Assembly: GCF_933775445.1 (NCBI RefSeq)
Contig: NC_065878.1
Location: 24,068,395-24,132,394 of the forward strand
DNA: 64,000 nucleotides
Origin: Argentina anserina
Taxonomy: Eukaryota > Streptophyta > Magnoliopsida > Rosales > Rosaceae
Direction: 5' to 3'
The notes under the pieces were generated by a model. It had not been told where the DNA came from. It ran no database searches and was given only the letters and a program-made list of their open reading frames with translations. Each line of letters opens with the position of its first letter. The stretch's first letter is position 1. A program made the position numbers and the translations under genes. This document shows positions 21,655 to 35,764 of the stretch, piece after piece.

Positions 21655-24600
21655 TCAGGGGAATTGGAATGATCCTCCAATTTGGTTTGTACCCGCAGGG
21701 GGATTGATTGCCACCCAAAGAAGAGAAATGGTGATTGCAATGAGCCCTGACCATACAAAAACAATGGTGGGTGTCCTCCCTCTTCTCCCCATCAATCCTT
21801 TGGCGAAAGGGTAGAGATGTGCTAAAACCCAGAAACTGAAGAAAACACCTCCAAGTAATCGGCTCCACTGCGGAATCACGCTGTATATTGTTCTGCTGAA
21901 CCCAACTGCTATTGCAATTAAGTTGACCATCATGATTGTTATTGGGGGTATCATCAGAGATGACCATTTCACAATGTAGAGATCAGCAAATTCATCATTC
22001 TCATCATCACCACCGGATTTTGAAGTCAAGGTGAAAGAGATTTCAATTCCTGCAATAACTTTCAACAGCCCCTGAATCACAGCAGCAAGGTGAGCACTGG
22101 TCCCTCCAATTAACCAAAACTGTTCATTTCTCCACCACTCTTCTAGGTCAATGCCAGACCACTTGATCTCAAGTATGGCAAGCATACATAAGGTGAGGGT
22201 GATGACCAAAAGATAGGTTAGGAAAGTAACATTAAGGGACTGCACAATAAACTGACCAGAGAAGAGCGAAAGTGCAGGGAGGAAGCAGTATACAATAAGG
22301 AAGATGGATGTGAACGGGTAGATACCAACATTGAGATATGCTACTCTTTGCAGAATCTTCATTCTTGGGCTGGCTAACAGAGCATTGTTGCGGGAGAAAA
22401 AGATTTCAACTGAGCCTGTAGCCCAACGGAGAACCTGATGCAACCTATCAGTGAGATTGATAGGTGCAGTTCCACGAAATGCATCTCGTTTGGTCACACA
22501 GTAAACTGATTTCCATCCTCTGTTGTGCATTCTGTAACCAGTGACCACATCTTCAGTAACTGAACCGTAAATCCATCCGACACGGTCTCCCCACTCAGTC
22601 TTGTCTTCATACCAGCAGGAAATGACACTGATAGCCTCTGCAACAATTGATGCATCAAGCAGCTCACGAGGAATGGTGAGAGCACCGGGCGGGCGTCCAT
22701 TCTTCACAGCTGGGTGATCTGCAAGAGGGCGACCTTGGTACTCTGCCACTGGAATTGAATCAATGAGGAACGTTGAGTTCCCAAATCTCTTAGGAAGCAG
22801 TGAGAGGTTCATCTCCTCATCATCAGAATCACCCATTCTCAAGGCTCGGTTTTCTTCAGGGGTGTGTGCTACTGAAGCATGCTTATTCTTTTTGCGACCA
22901 GTAAAGCAGCAACTGCAACAACCTTGGTGATGGTCTTTTGATCGAGGGGGGTCAAAACCATACAGGGCAATCCTACGAAATAGACATCCAGTTCCAACAT
23001 AAACAGGACCCTGGAGACCATCAAGAGCCCGCATATTGACATCAAAGAAAACTGTGTTGTGGTTGGCGTAACGATCCGAAGGGTCAATACCCTCAAATCT
23101 CTGTGGGAACTGAACATAACAAAGCCGGTCACCTCCACGGTCCATCATGAAGCACATACCCTCTCTCATTGCCTGAGAGTTGTAGATATAATGATCACAG
23201 TCAAGGTTGAGAATGAATGGACCATTGGACATTATAGCAGAGGCTCGAACAAGAGCATTCATGGCCCCTGCCTTCTTGTTGTGATCATAGCCTGGCCGCT
23301 TTTCACGAGACACATAAACCAGCATGGGGAGGCGAATATCAATATCAGTGAGGTCGATCAGTCTAGCTTCATCTATAGTTCCATCAGCTCCATGCAATGG
23401 TTCGTCACTAGGTGGTTTTAACATCACCTAACAATGTTATGGAAAACAAATAATCAGTATCACCTCTTCCTGGTTGTTTCTTAATATGCATAGTTTAAGG
23501 GGTTTAGATGAATACCTGTATAATACCAGCATGGTCACTTCTAGAGTGCTCAGATGAAGAGGTCAACCAAGTCCCTGGCCAGTGGGTTCCATCAGCCATC
23601 CAAGTTGCTTTCGGAATCTTCACACTCTCCACAGATTCATCCTCTCTGTTCTGCCTCTGAAGCTTCATGGCCTTGATTTCTTCCCTGGCATGATAAGCAT
23701 CTGATCGACGACGAATAGACTCAGGCAGTCCATTAATCCGAACCTTGAACTCATCATATTCACGTTTCACCCTTCTGCGATCCTTGACAAAGTCAGATTT
23801 CACTTTGTTCTTGTATGGATCCCTCTTCAAACTGAAGTAAGATTCAGGATTCCTGGGCTCAATAGCATGTTTACGGCAGAAGGGGACCCATATATTAGCA
23901 AAACTAGCTGCCTCTGCCATGGCCTCAAAGGTTAAAAGTGCACCTCCATCATCAGAAACATAGCAAGCAAGCTTTTCAACAGGATAATCAGTAGCTAGAA
24001 TAGATAAGATAGTATTTGCTGTGACAAGTGGTGGTTCTTTATCTGGATCTGCAGTGGACACAAAGATATCTATGCCTGGAAGATCAGATTTCCCGGTAGG
24101 GTTGCTGAGAGTAGGTGTTTCAAATTTCTCCTTCAAAACATTAAGATCTGTTGAACGGTTGATTGGGCACAACTTGGGAAGTTGATCGAGAAGCCACGAA
24201 AAAGCAAACCAGATTTCACAAACAATTGACATTCCCCAAAGCCACATTGCATCATTATTTGGGTTGTTTACCCTCCATGTTAAAAACAGCCCAAGGACAA
24301 CCATACGAACAAATATTAGAAGCCTGTGAACACAAACACAGAGCCAAATCAATTATGAGAATGAACTCAATGACTGTCAACAGGCAGAGAGTAACACTGA
24401 ATGAGAAAGAATATTTTCTGAAGGACCAGAAATAGTACGGTATTCAATTCAAAGTTAATACAAAGCGACACCAATAGGCCATGACAAAGTTTTATACAAA
24501 TTAAAAATCTAGCCGACCATCCATTAGCAGTTTATCAATAAGGATGTCCCTCACTGTAGACAGTAAAAATTATTGCGGGCTGACATGTAGGTGAGATGCA

Positions 24601-25761
24601 TTTTCAATCTTGAAAGCGAGAAGGAAAAAAAAAACAGGGTGATCATTTTTTAGTTAGTAGCATACTGTTATTACAATGCATACGCGACTGTTGTTTCTTA
24701 GGTCCGATTTACCCTAAAAGAAATGCGCATTGATCCAATGTGTCAATGGATCTTCTTACCACTAATTTAGGGAGATGGTGGTATTTTGATAATTCTAAGT
24801 GGCAATAATTAATTTTGTGTATGAAAATGCAAGAAAACATAATACATGTTAAGGTGTAAAAGACTGGATATAAAACACTGCAAGAGATGTACCTGTAGGG
24901 GCTTAGAACAGCTGCAGGTATCTTTAGCTTCCGTGTGAGAGGCCTCCATGGTTTGTTCATCAGCTCAGTTGGTTCAACTACATCATCGTCTTTCCCATTT
25001 CCAAAACCTCCCCCCTTGGGCCATATAGCGTTCCCATAGCCATAAGTTCCCTTGGTTTCAAAGAGCCACCGGTTGTGATCAAAATCTCCAGTTTGACTCC
25101 TCATCAGAACCGACTTTGTTGACTTCATGAGGGACAGCCTCCTCTCCATTTTAGACATCCCATTAGGCAGAGGCAGTGGAAGTGGTGGCAATGCACTCTC
25201 CATGGCCATTTCATCCAAATCAGTGTTCTTGTATGGTTCCTTGCATCCGGGACATACACCACCGCCTGTTTTGACAGCGTCAGTATAGCAATCTCTACAT
25301 ATCTTGAAATCACACTCACAAGGCAGAATATCCTCGCCGCGTTGATCACTCATGACCTTTGCATCACACCCCGGAATGGCACATGATGATCCTTTGGCAC
25401 CAGCCATCTGAGGATGGCTGGTTTCGGATTCAATCACCTTGTCCATAAGATGAGCTCGGGTGACACTGTTGAATCCCCCAGTGAAAAGTGAATTCGACAC
25501 ATACTGCTCTTCAACCTTCTGCGAAATGGATGGATCCATGGGCTGGTTGTCAGGGGTTGGAGGTATGTGCACCGTGTAGTTCATAAAGTCACCACTCCCA
25601 ATTTCGCTATCAAGATCATCCCTGGAGTAGCTGATGTAGCGGCCAGAGGAGGTTCTGCGGCCAAATGTGACAGAAGGAATTGGAGGCTTGCCGAGTGGAT
25701 CAGGAATGTCAGAGCTGGACGATAGATTTGATCGAGTGCCCTTGAACGATTTGCCAGCCAT
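21655..25761 (-). CDS. CSLD3: Cellulose synthase-like D (CSLD2/CSLD3 type)
   Basis: Three exons, 25761-24893, 24323-23516 and 23427-21655, give 1149 residues. The start at 25761 (MAGKSFKG) is the first real ATG; the frame extends upstream only from TTG. A RING-like Cys cluster lies at about 127-173 ([21 protein letters not shown]). Two transmembrane helices follow ([15 protein letters not shown] onward), then the GT2 catalytic core with VSDDGG, LDCDHY (DxD), TED and QVLRW (QxxRW), then about six C-terminal helices ending GGSFQFP. CSLDs make beta-1,4-glucan or mannan at tip-growing plasma membranes (root hairs, pollen tubes) and new cell plates. The large N-terminus and the GRRTSSGRY motif separate CSLD from CESA. 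CSLD2 versus CSLD3 cannot be settled, since a non-crucifer copy can predate that split. A 5' UTR intron is likely near 25800. Confidence 0.94.
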
Positions 25762-28450
25762 ATTTTTCAAACTAGTAGCAGCAAAGAGTTGTACCCTCAG
25801 TGCCTAAAATTCCAGGAACAAAAAACAGATTCAAACTCCAACCAAAGCAGTAAAACAGAGCTACTCAAATAGTCAACAACAGATCATGTGCTAAATCCAT
25901 CAAAACTCTACTGGAAACAACTGCAGAGCTAAACAGCTATCATCTCCGGTCGGAAATCACAAGGCAAATCAAGATGAACAGAAATAAAATCATTAGGGTA
26001 TATAGATCTCCGGCCAGCGTGTGTTGTAAGAGAATGTAACGAGCATCAAGTTTCGGCGGAAGCTAAAGTGCCATGAAAAAGCAAGTAGAGGAAAGAGAGT
26101 AGGAACAGACATGGCATGAGCTAAGAAACACGCATCTGAATGTAGCAACACATCTCTGAACAAGGCAAAAGAGTAGAGACGAGCAGCAAAACCAAAAGGT
26201 ACCTTGGGGTTTTATCTAAAGGAGAAAAGACCGGGCCATGTCGGAGATGAGGGTCAAAGTGAGAGAGAAACAAACAAGGGTACCTCCCTCCGCCGATTCA
26301 AATAGATTGTTGTTGTTGTTGTTGCTGAGATCTGTCTGGTCCAGAAAAGAGCGTGAGTGAAAGCGAAGTGGGTTTGTCTGAACGTGATGGGGATTGCTCA
26401 ATTCAAAGTTCAAACGGGGGTGGCGGGTCGGCTGCCTTGCCTTGCCTTGCTGGTCTCCAACTGTTGTCGTTTGCGTATCTCGTTTAAACTTAAAACTCAA
26501 AAGGGACAGCAATAGATTTGTAGAGAAGAAGAAGAAGAAGAAGAAGAAGAGGGAGTGAAGGACCAGGTCGTGAGCAGGACTATCTCTCTCTATGTATCAA
26601 AGTATGAATGAAAGCGAAGCACTAATAGGCCATGATTCAAGGCTCGCTCCATTATTATACTAATTAAGACGTAAATATAAATGGAAAATGGATTCTGTCT
26701 TGTTTATTTATTTTTGAATTCCTAGCCTTTAGGGTGGGAAATGAGAAGGTTCTGACTTCTTCTGAGAGACAGAGAGAGTTGTGTTGCTGCGGTGGTGGTG
26801 TTGTGGCTCTAATTTCTATTTCTAATTCTAATTAATTAATGAGAAGCATCACCGTCATCTAGAGCGTACTGGAGTAAAATGAATGTAAGTTTATTGCTCG
26901 ATATCAGGAAAAGGAAACTCTGGACGGCGAATATTCCGTGAATCAACACACATTTTTCATCCCCCTCTCTCTTTTACAGTTTTATCCTCTAAATTCATCT
27001 TGCACCTGATATAAAAGAAATCAAAAATTATCATTAAAAGTGAAAAGCTAATAATCTTTGACTTTATGGAGAAAGCGTACAAAAGCTAAAGAATATATTA
27101 TGAGTTTATGACCTAGAGACGAGAGAGAGTACAACGGATAAAATTACCCTTTTTTCTTGTGTGATTTCTAAATATATTAAGAAATGAAAGGCCATTGGGT
27201 AAATGACAGATGGATATTAACTGATTGTGTTGGATGCGCGGAACTATGGTATGTATGTCACCCCAATGATTTAGGGTTTAGGGTACATATATAAAATGAA
27301 AAAAAAGTAGGCATGTCATGTTCCTTCCATATACGAAGCAAGCAAGGATTGATCGCAGAAAATGAAGTATAGTTGATGTCACAAACACTGACTCTATTTG
27401 AGATGAGACGAGATGTTGATGTGGTACGTTGAGCTACCTGTTGTGCATTAAGACCACGGTTGGTAATCAGGAAAGTATACATGGGAAAGGAAATTGCTTC
27501 TTTTCTTGTGTTTGGGAACCTAAGAAAAATGAGGGGTGAAAAATAAATTGGTTCTAAAATAAAAAAGAAAATTGGGTGGAAAACGTTTCTCTCCCCACCC
27601 TCATGGAAATATTTTCATTCATTGGTTGATTTCAATTTATTTTCATTTCAGTTATCAAACGTGGCTTAAGCGTGTTCATGTTGGGACGAAGTGTTCTAAC
27701 TTCTAACTATACGTGTGAAATCATGTTGGACAAGCAATGGAGAGATATGCAAAATCATCATACCATGCACGTTAAGAAAGCGAGCCAACCAGGATTCCTA
27801 TTCGGCTGGCTGCTATTTAAGAAACAAATTTTGCATTTTAGGGATTTTTAATTTTTTTAACTTTTTTTTTTAAGAGCATGGATGTCATTGATGTTTGGCA
27901 CGTCGCACATGGTCACCGTGTGGGCCACCACCCCAGTGGGGTGGAACCTTTCCCACGTCGTACTCTAGGACTACGCCCATTTCAAATTTGAACTCCATTG
28001 AATTCTAACAGTAGTGCTAGCTTGCTTCTCTTGTGTTTTCCAACGCCCAGTTCATCGCTTTATGCTTAGACTCCGCCAACGATAGCGACCATAGGCTCGG
28101 GTCCGATGGAAACCTTTTACTCTTCCTCCTTTCTCATGTGCTTCCGGCCTCTTGAATCTCAACTACACAGGTCTCGAACAAATGAAATGAAGAACCCCAA
28201 TGTTCACGAATAGGATGGCAAACCAAACAAAGAGATGTAAGCTACTGTGGGCTTCCCTGACTACTTGTCTATAGCCCTACTGAATGGCAGTATTGAGACA
28301 CAAACCAATTACACGTATTCAAGGACATTGTATCCACTATATGAATAACTAATCCTCAATGCCAACCGATCAGTCACCCACAACAACTACAACAGTAGGC
28401 GAATCACGTAACTCCAAGCACAAAAGTAACTGTGAGATAGTAGTTGATAT
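25762..28450. other. CSLD upstream region and long intergenic stretch
   Basis: From 25762 to about 26600 this should be the CSLD leader (with a probable UTR intron) and proximal promoter; a (GAA)n microsatellite lies at 26524-26550. From 26600 to 28200 I see AT-rich DNA with no coding signal or clear element ends. The last 250 bp should be the 3' UTR of the exostosin gene. Confidence 0.4.
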
Positions 28451-31105
28451 TTACAATAAGGGGCCTGCGGTGGTGGAGTTGGGGCGTCTGCAGTTGCAGG
28501 TGCAGATGCTTCTCGACTCCTTTACAACACGCTGAGATCTCAGAGTGTGAAGCTTGATGTTCACCAACTTACCAGCCATCTGTTGCACCACAATAACAAA
28601 ACTAAATCAATCATTCTAAACCTATCATGTGCAGCAACATTGAACAGGAAACCATTTGGTTTACTGAGCAAGAACATACCATTCTCCAAGCCAAGTCTTC
28701 TGGACCCAGGGGTTGAGCCGGACTGGAATATATAAAATGCCTCGAGTACTGGCAAATCGTGGAAAAAAACTAAATCAGTACCCCCAGATATGTAGCTCAG
28801 TAACAATCAGCGTGATAGTTCCATTTCTCCACGCAAAACTAAAACCATGTTACAAATCAACATTGAAGCTAGCAGACTTTTATAGATAACAAGCACATTA
28901 TCCATCTTCTAAAGAATCGATCTTTTGTTTTCTTTTCCCCTTACTATTTATACACACCCATGTTGATCTTGTAACAATGTAACATATATAACAGTACCCT
29001 ACCAAAAACCTAAAACAAAGAGCCAGGAAATGCAAATAGCAGCAGCAAAACAGTGCCATTCACTTCTATACTGCAGACATGCAGTCACCTACCTTGGCGA
29101 GATTCTGGCGCATTTCTTCAATTTGAGCAGGGCTAATATTTCTAAGATATGTTAAAAGCCACCCCGGTTGAACAGCATCACTGGAAGAAACAAATAAAGC
29201 AATCTGCGTGCAAAGATATATGCAACTGGTGAGTAAAATGGGTGTACGGAATATCATATAAGTGACTTCCGCAGACAGTATCCTTGTGTCACTAAAATGG
29301 AGTGCTAAAACGACCTCCTGAAATAATCAGCAATGTTCTATCTAATACCAAATATAGATATACACACCTTTCTATAATCTAGAATTCCTTCAAAAGGAAG
29401 CTCCAACTCATCACTAACTATGACCGGTATGCAACCACTAACAATGGCATCAAATAATCTAGCGGACGAAGGAGTATCACCAGCTGGGTTTAAGCAGAAG
29501 ATAGATCTGACAGAGAAAGTAACTCAACCAACTTAGCAAAAAAACAACAAAGTTATATCACATCATAATATGGAGCAAGTGTTACAAGCAATTACTTGCG
29601 CATTCCATTTTGAGCTGATGCCTTTCCTCCTTCTCCGGCTGTACCCTCTTCTATAGATACACCCTCAGCCCCACTAAGTTCTGCCACAAGTTTTGCACGA
29701 ATCTTCCCTCCCTGGATGTAGAATACCATATAAGATTTTGAAATAAAAGATTTTTGAGAATGCAACCAAGGATAATCAGTATCCTAACTTCAAATTTGCT
29801 AGAGGGGATTTCGTTCCCACCAGAAATGCACCAACAACATAAACTAAAGCACTACATTCTAACTATAGAACTAATATCAAAGAAGGTCCATCTCCAAATC
29901 AAAATTCTTACAGCATTTCTTTTAAGCCGGCCACGGAAAAAGAGTAGAGTTGTTCTCTTGGATCGAGTCTCAGACACACATCTGGTATCACAGAAATCAA
30001 CATTGGCAACATAAGGGAGAATGAGATCTTTTTCCAGATAAACTTGTCCGGGCTTGTACCTAGAAGTGGAACAATACATTAGACTCAACACCAGTTTCAG
30101 CAACTACATATATTAAAAACATATAACTGCAATCCATTCCAAATAACCACCAGTTGCCAGTAGAGTCCATGTCAGGAAGCAGCCAGATAGCATTCTTCAC
30201 AGATCGGCGGACAGACTTAAACGACCAAGGATGATGAACAGGAATGATGTGATCCCTTCCAGCGGAGCGGTTCCAGGCAGGCTGATCGGTGATCCACTTG
30301 AGAGCTTCCTTGAATCACAAACAACACAAGATAAGCAAAGAGTTGACAGTCAAGAGTGTTGTGCATTGCAACTAGCTAGCTAAATAAGTAAAACCTTTGG
30401 AGGTGCAGTCAGACCCTGTAAAGCGATTTGCAATGCTGTTTCTCCATCAAGAAGAAGCTAATGGTGGTGAAGAAGGGGATGTAGAAGAGGTCCGCCTCCT
30501 CCTGCCGATGCACTCTCACCACGCTTTTCACCAGCCGCTCTGATTCCGGAGCTAGCAAATCCCGCCAAAGCCAGTAGTCAATGGAATGCTGCAACCAAAT
30601 ACACAACAAGTTGAACTCAACTGAACTCTCAACAAAGTGAATTGAGGTAAAAGAAAGAGAGAGAGAGAGTGACCTGTTCGACGAGGCGGTGGACGGGGCT
30701 GCCATTAGAGGTGAGATTGGAGGTGTCCTTGTAGGTGGAGATGAAGAGGCGGAGGAGATCGAAGGTGAACTTGTGGGGCATGTCGTAGACGTAGACCCGG
30801 AGAGGCATGCTGAGTGGGTAGTACGGATCTGAATAGAGACGCTGAGTCTCGGTTTGGAAGACTAAGTCGTCGAGGTGTTTGGGATCGGGCGTCGCTTGGG
30901 AGGTGGGAGGAGCGAGGAGGAAGCGCTCCAGGGATGCCACGAAGGAGGTTTCGGGTTTGTAAATCGGGTTGTTCGGGTGGAGCGGCCCATCGGAGAATCC
31001 GTCGCTGCGGAAAGAGAGGAGGATGAAGAAGAGGAGGGAGAGAGCCGCCAAAACCAGGGTGAATACCAAAACTGGGGATTTGGATCTTGCCATTTGCTTT
31101 CTCAT
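28451..31105 (-). CDS. Exostosin-family (GT47) type II membrane glycosyltransferase
   Basis: Nine exons (31105-30674, 30588-30415, 30308-30151, 30059-29912, 29711-29596, 29506-29368, 29203-29093, 28748-28680, 28579-28451) give 491 residues with consistent phases. A short basic N-terminus ([11 protein letters not shown]) precedes one hydrophobic anchor (about 12-32), as in Golgi type II enzymes. The exostosin domain begins [17 protein letters not shown] and includes [55 protein letters not shown] and [17 protein letters not shown], the last two being the conserved nucleotide-sugar site of GT47. Plant GT47 enzymes build pectin, xylan or xyloglucan side chains; acceptor and sugar cannot be told here. 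It resembles At5g16890 (memory). An ATG at 31093 is an alternative start. Confidence 0.9.
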
Positions 31106-31598
31106 CGTCACTTCTCTACTACTCAACTTTCACTTACATTAGCACGTTTCTCTCTCAATTCTCAATTCTCAGTTTCAAGGGTTCGTGACTTGGTGTAACC
31201 TACATCACCAGTTATATCACCTCAAAATCTACCATGGTTGATCAAAATGCACCACTACTAGAGATGTAGCTATAACATGCAATTCATGAATTCGATTTGT
31301 ATGTTTAATTTATGGTTGAGATTTACAACTTTATAAGCATGGTAAGTTGAAGGGTGCACAGAACATACTCATAACACTGTATATAGTTACTTATACAACT
31401 CCCATCAGGTTGCTACGGAACCAAATCTAGCAGAAATTAATTACACAAGATGTGCAGAAAACAATGGTCAAATGTACTGAGAAAACAGGGAACAAAGAGA
31501 TTAATGTTCATGAATTTGAGACTTGTAAAGCACCAAACTCCATGTCTCCAACAATGAACACCTAAATAGACATGGAATCAGAAGCTTTTAGCAGCGGC
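31106..31598. other. Gap between exostosin promoter and TOL1 3' end
   Basis: About 490 bp hold the leader and promoter of the exostosin gene and the 3' UTR of TOL1. I see no coding signal. Confidence 0.4.
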
Positions 31599-33340
31599 TC
31601 AAAAGCTGATCAGGTCATCCTTTGACGGTGGCAGCTGTTTCTTTGGATCTTGCCCTCCTTCTGAGGAGCTCCCACCTTTCTTGCCAAATATCATCTCATC
31701 AAGATCATCCATCATGTCATCGTTGATCCCTGCATGAGGGACACCCCGAGAGGCAGCTGGTTTTCTGATCAAGGAATCCTCTTTGCCGTGAACTGGTGAT
31801 TCATCAGGCTCAACAGCAACAGGTATCATGGCTGGTTCTGGCTGCTGGTGAGCAACGGACGGCTTCATCAGTTCTTCATACTTGGACAGAGCTTTATGGA
31901 TCTCATCATTCACATTTAACGCTTCAAACAGTAAGGCCTCATTCTCTCCAGCTGACTCTATGATCCGCTGCACAGTGGCTTGAGACTGACGGCACTGGTA
32001 CACTAGTGTGGTTGTCAAGTCATCCTGCCAACAGTATAAGAAGAACTAATCGATATCAATTGTCAAAATCCAACCAACTTTTCATTTCTTACATTTCAGT
32101 TTTAAATACCTAGCTTACCATAAAAAAGTCTTAAATCTCAAGAAATCACAAAGTGCAAAATAAAGAAACACTGCATCTAGGAGCACATACCCTTTTGGAA
32201 AACATGATTGTATGAGCAGAAAAAAAAAAGTAGAGCGACAAGTGAATGACAGTTTGCATAGTCAACCCAATTCCATTGCATCAACAGATAACTTTAAAAT
32301 TGAATATGCAAGTGGGAAAAGAAGATGACATTACCTGTAAAGCATCTTGTTGGGGTGAAGAAGAGAAAACAGTACTAAGAAGCTCAATACTGTTTCTTGC
32401 AACGACAAATGCTTCCTTTGATTGTTCAGGCGTAAAGCTTTGCACTGGAATATCAGCTGGAATCTGCTGGGAAAGACCAGCATCCAACTCTGAAGCTGAA
32501 ACTGATCGAGGGGGAGTGAATATAGGTGCCAAACTCTCATTGTCACGACCAGGGAACCGAATACCCCGTGATCTTAAACTCTGAAATCAAAATTGTAAAG
32601 CATAACAGAGTGTTAATAGAATGAAACAATAATAGAAAACCCACGGCTGCAGCACACCATGTGATGGAGGCCACATTGACAACAAGTATATCATAAAAGT
32701 ACTATTTTTTTAGAAACTGTCTTTTGTGCATGTGTGTGTGTGTGTGTGTGTGTCAAATAACAACAGAATGTCTAGAGAACTTTCAAAAGATACAACACAG
32801 GACCCAAAATTATACAGATACCTTGTATGTTTCCTCAAAAACAGGCAGATAGCGGAGCTCCCCAGTTGATTCTCCCCATGCTTCAATCAGCACCAAAGCC
32901 TTGTTGCGGTTATTAACAACAGTCTGAGGGTCATCAATCAGCTTCACCATCTCATCAAGAACTCTCTCAGCTGCTATCTCAGAGAAAGCCTTCTCACAAT
33001 TCTTAACAACTGTTTCAAGCAGCACCAAAGAAAGGTACTGAACCCTGGGATTCTTCAACATAATCCGTTTTTTTATCCCACGGATTAATTCAACACTGTT
33101 AACTCTTTCAGTATTGATCATGTCGCAAATCTCAAGATTCAACGCCCAGTCAGGGTCCTCTAGTGCCTCAGACGTAGCCTCCTCAACGATCTTATCTCCT
33201 TGGTTTGGACCTTGGAAAAGCTCCTTCACCTTGAAACTCACTGAGCTCAAGCCGGCAGTCATCTTTCGGCCGACTTCACTCCCTTCAATCTTGAGGCGTT
33301 CACCAAAAGCACTCACTTTCTCCATCAAATTGTCACTCAT
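31599..33340 (-). CDS. TOL1: TOM1-like protein with VHS and GAT domains
   Basis: Three coding exons (33340-32822, 32580-32335, 32024-31599) give 396 residues. The VHS domain occupies about 45-175 (IVEEATSEALEDPDWALNLE, INTERVNSVELIRGIKKRI, LSLVLLETVVKNCEKAFSEI, LIEAWGESTGELRYLPVF). The GAT helical bundle lies around 195-300 (IELLSTVFSSSPQQDAL, DLTTTLVYQCRQSQATVQRI, LFEALNVNDEIHKALSKYEE). The acidic/Pro-rich tail ends KDDLISF, clathrin-box-like. TOL proteins bind ubiquitinated membrane cargo and pass it to ESCRT-I for vacuolar degradation, for example PIN2. A long 5' UTR intron (about 33350-34010) is likely because the upstream sequence lacks coding potential. It resembles At5g16880 (memory). 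Confidence 0.92.
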
Positions 33341-34169
33341 CTTCGCAACCTATTAAATCTGTAAAACGAAACCCTACTACACGTTATCCTGAAGTTCATA
33401 CCAAACTGAAATCAATTACGGTAGCAGATAATACAAATGCCCAAAAATGTTAATGAGGACTAGTCCAAATGCCTAAATAAACAGATAGTACGATTTTCTT
33501 GAGCAGAGAATATAGGAGCCATCAAGTACTAAATATTGAGAACAAAAGGAACAGGACGAGAAACAAAAACTCCAAATCTTCATATGAGTCCCAAAATTAG
33601 AATAATCAATTTAAAGAAGATATTTCTCTGTATTCTCAGTCGCCGAGCTTAAGGATCAAACAAAAATCTAGTCTGGTTATGTTCATCGAAACAAGTACAA
33701 GAGGCTCGTATCATTGCGGAACACCGAAGAAATCAAGATCAAGAAAAAGCTAATTTAGTAAAACCTCTCTCTTTCTGTTTCCAAAATCGCTGAATGATCA
33801 AAAACCCTACGGGAAAGAAAGCATCTCATATTCTTCGTCTAATTAGATTAAGCAGTTGATGATGACTTAATTGTTTTGCTTTTGCTTTACCAAATTCGAA
33901 CAACAACAAAGCAGGCGGCATCGATCAGACTATGAATCGTAATCAAGAACAGAAAAATGAAATATAATTGGATTGAAATATAAGAGTAAAAGCAAGGAGG
34001 GAGTAGCTGCACCTTGGTGTTTCCGAAATTCCTTTCTCAAGGTCTGTAGAGGTGGTGGGTGGGTTGACAAGGCAAGCGCAACGACTCTCTCAGACTGTAA
34101 AAAGGGAATAAATCTAATGCAAGTCTCCTTCCTTCCCTCTTCTCTTTCTTATATTCTTTTTGGCATTGT

Positions 34170-34330
34170 CACATAAAGGTTGGGGAAGCCCAAATGTAAA
34201 GCTCCTCAGCGGCCCAAACATATTATAATAGCACAACAAATTGGGTCGGGTGGTCCATTCTCCGCTCAACCCCCTAAAACCCCCAATCCTCTAGGTCTCC
34301 CGGCTCCGATCATCGCGACGCAACTCAGGT
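34170..34330. promoter_or_regulatory. Shared bidirectional promoter of TOL1 and PTH2
   Basis: Between the TOL1 leader (ending about 34010-34150, minus) and the PTH2 leader (about 34320, plus) lie AAGCCCAA (34188) and GCGGCCCAAA (34209), which are inverted site II motifs (TGGGCT, TGGGCC). The short head-to-head spacing suggests one shared promoter. Motifs are seen; sharing is inferred. Confidence 0.4.
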
Positions 34331-34423
34331 ACTAATCGAAAACTCTTATCTCCATTGACCTTGTTAAATGAAATGATTAATCCCGAGTTGCGTAATTACA
34401 GAGTAGAAGGTGAACGTGGTGAG

Positions 34424-35733
34424 ATGATGGGTTTGGGTTGGGTTGGAGCGATTCTAGTAGGAGCTGGGTGGCTTGCCTTGGGCTACTGCTTTGGCGCGCG
34501 TTACCCTCCTGCTCGCATTTTGGTGTCCGCCAGACTTGCCAAGCACAAATCACTTGCCGCTGACGGTGACGGTGACGGCAAAAACGGCAACAAGAAAAAG
34601 AAGAAGGATAAGATCACTGACCCCCTCGACATTGAAAAGCTCGCTGACATTCTCCAAGATTTCAAAATGGTACCTCTACTCAGTGGATTTCGTATACTTG
34701 ATTTGGCGGCTGCTAGGTTTTCACATGCCCCTTGTTCACTTTCATCAGGTTTTGGTGGTTAGAAATGATCTCAAGATGGGCAAAGGGAAAATTGCTGCTC
34801 AATGCAGGTACTATCACTTACTTTTCCCTAAAATGGTTCATTATTTCATCAACTCATACCAGTCAGCTTACAACTGATTGTTCCATGCAATGAGCTATAT
34901 TCTAATCTAATTCGTTATTCGAATTTGTGTCTTTGTTGTTTAGTCATGCGACTTTGGGCCTCTACAAGAAGCTCCTCCGTCGGGCACCAAAATCTTTAAA
35001 CAGGTAGTAGTAGTACAGCACGATACTACTATTAGACTTCTCTTTGTTGAGCTATCAATATTTGTGATTGTCCTCTTCCCATATCTATGTAATGTTGTTT
35101 TCTTGATAATCAATGTGCAGGTGGGAGATGTGTGCGCAACCGAAAGTTGTTCTAAAAGTAGAAACTGAAGAAGAGATGCTTGTTTTGCAAGTAAGTGTTC
35201 TGGACATTAATTTACTAGAAATTCTTGTAGGACATACACCTATGACTTGCTTGCATGTTCTAGTTAATCCCTGTATCAGAAAATCTGGAAGTTTCATAGA
35301 AGTACCAATGCATTTATAATATTTTAATGACATTCTTATTAATTCGACAGGATAGGGCAAAATCACTTAATTTACCAAATCACATTACGGTTGATGCTGG
35401 GAAGACTCAGATTGCGCCAAGTGAGTTTATTTGTTTTGGTAATAGTAGTTTGAATACTGTGGATGCAGTCGTCATTTTGTATAAAAACATTATCAAAGTT
35501 CCACTGAAGAGTGATTAAGAATGTGAGAAATTATAAATTCAGGGTGGTAGTATGAGTCAGAGAACGTTAAGTACTCCAACAATGCTGTAGTTATTATTCT
35601 TGTATTGTGAGTACTGATGCAAACATATAAGTTGTTATTTGTTTTATATGCTCATTATTTGTGTTCATGAATTTATAAACTTCACCACCTCATCCATTTG
35701 AAACTTGATATCCAAAGTTACTTACATGGCCTA

Positions 35734-35764
<31 letters not shown>

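Noticed and set aside
25762..25770. CSLD start three codons upstream (MKNMAGK)
   Set aside because: The upstream codon is TTG; the first ATG is at 25761.
34355..34423. Longer PTH2 N-terminus
   Set aside because: It begins with TTG and adds a charged stretch before a clear hydrophobic anchor; a start at 34424/34427 fits the family.
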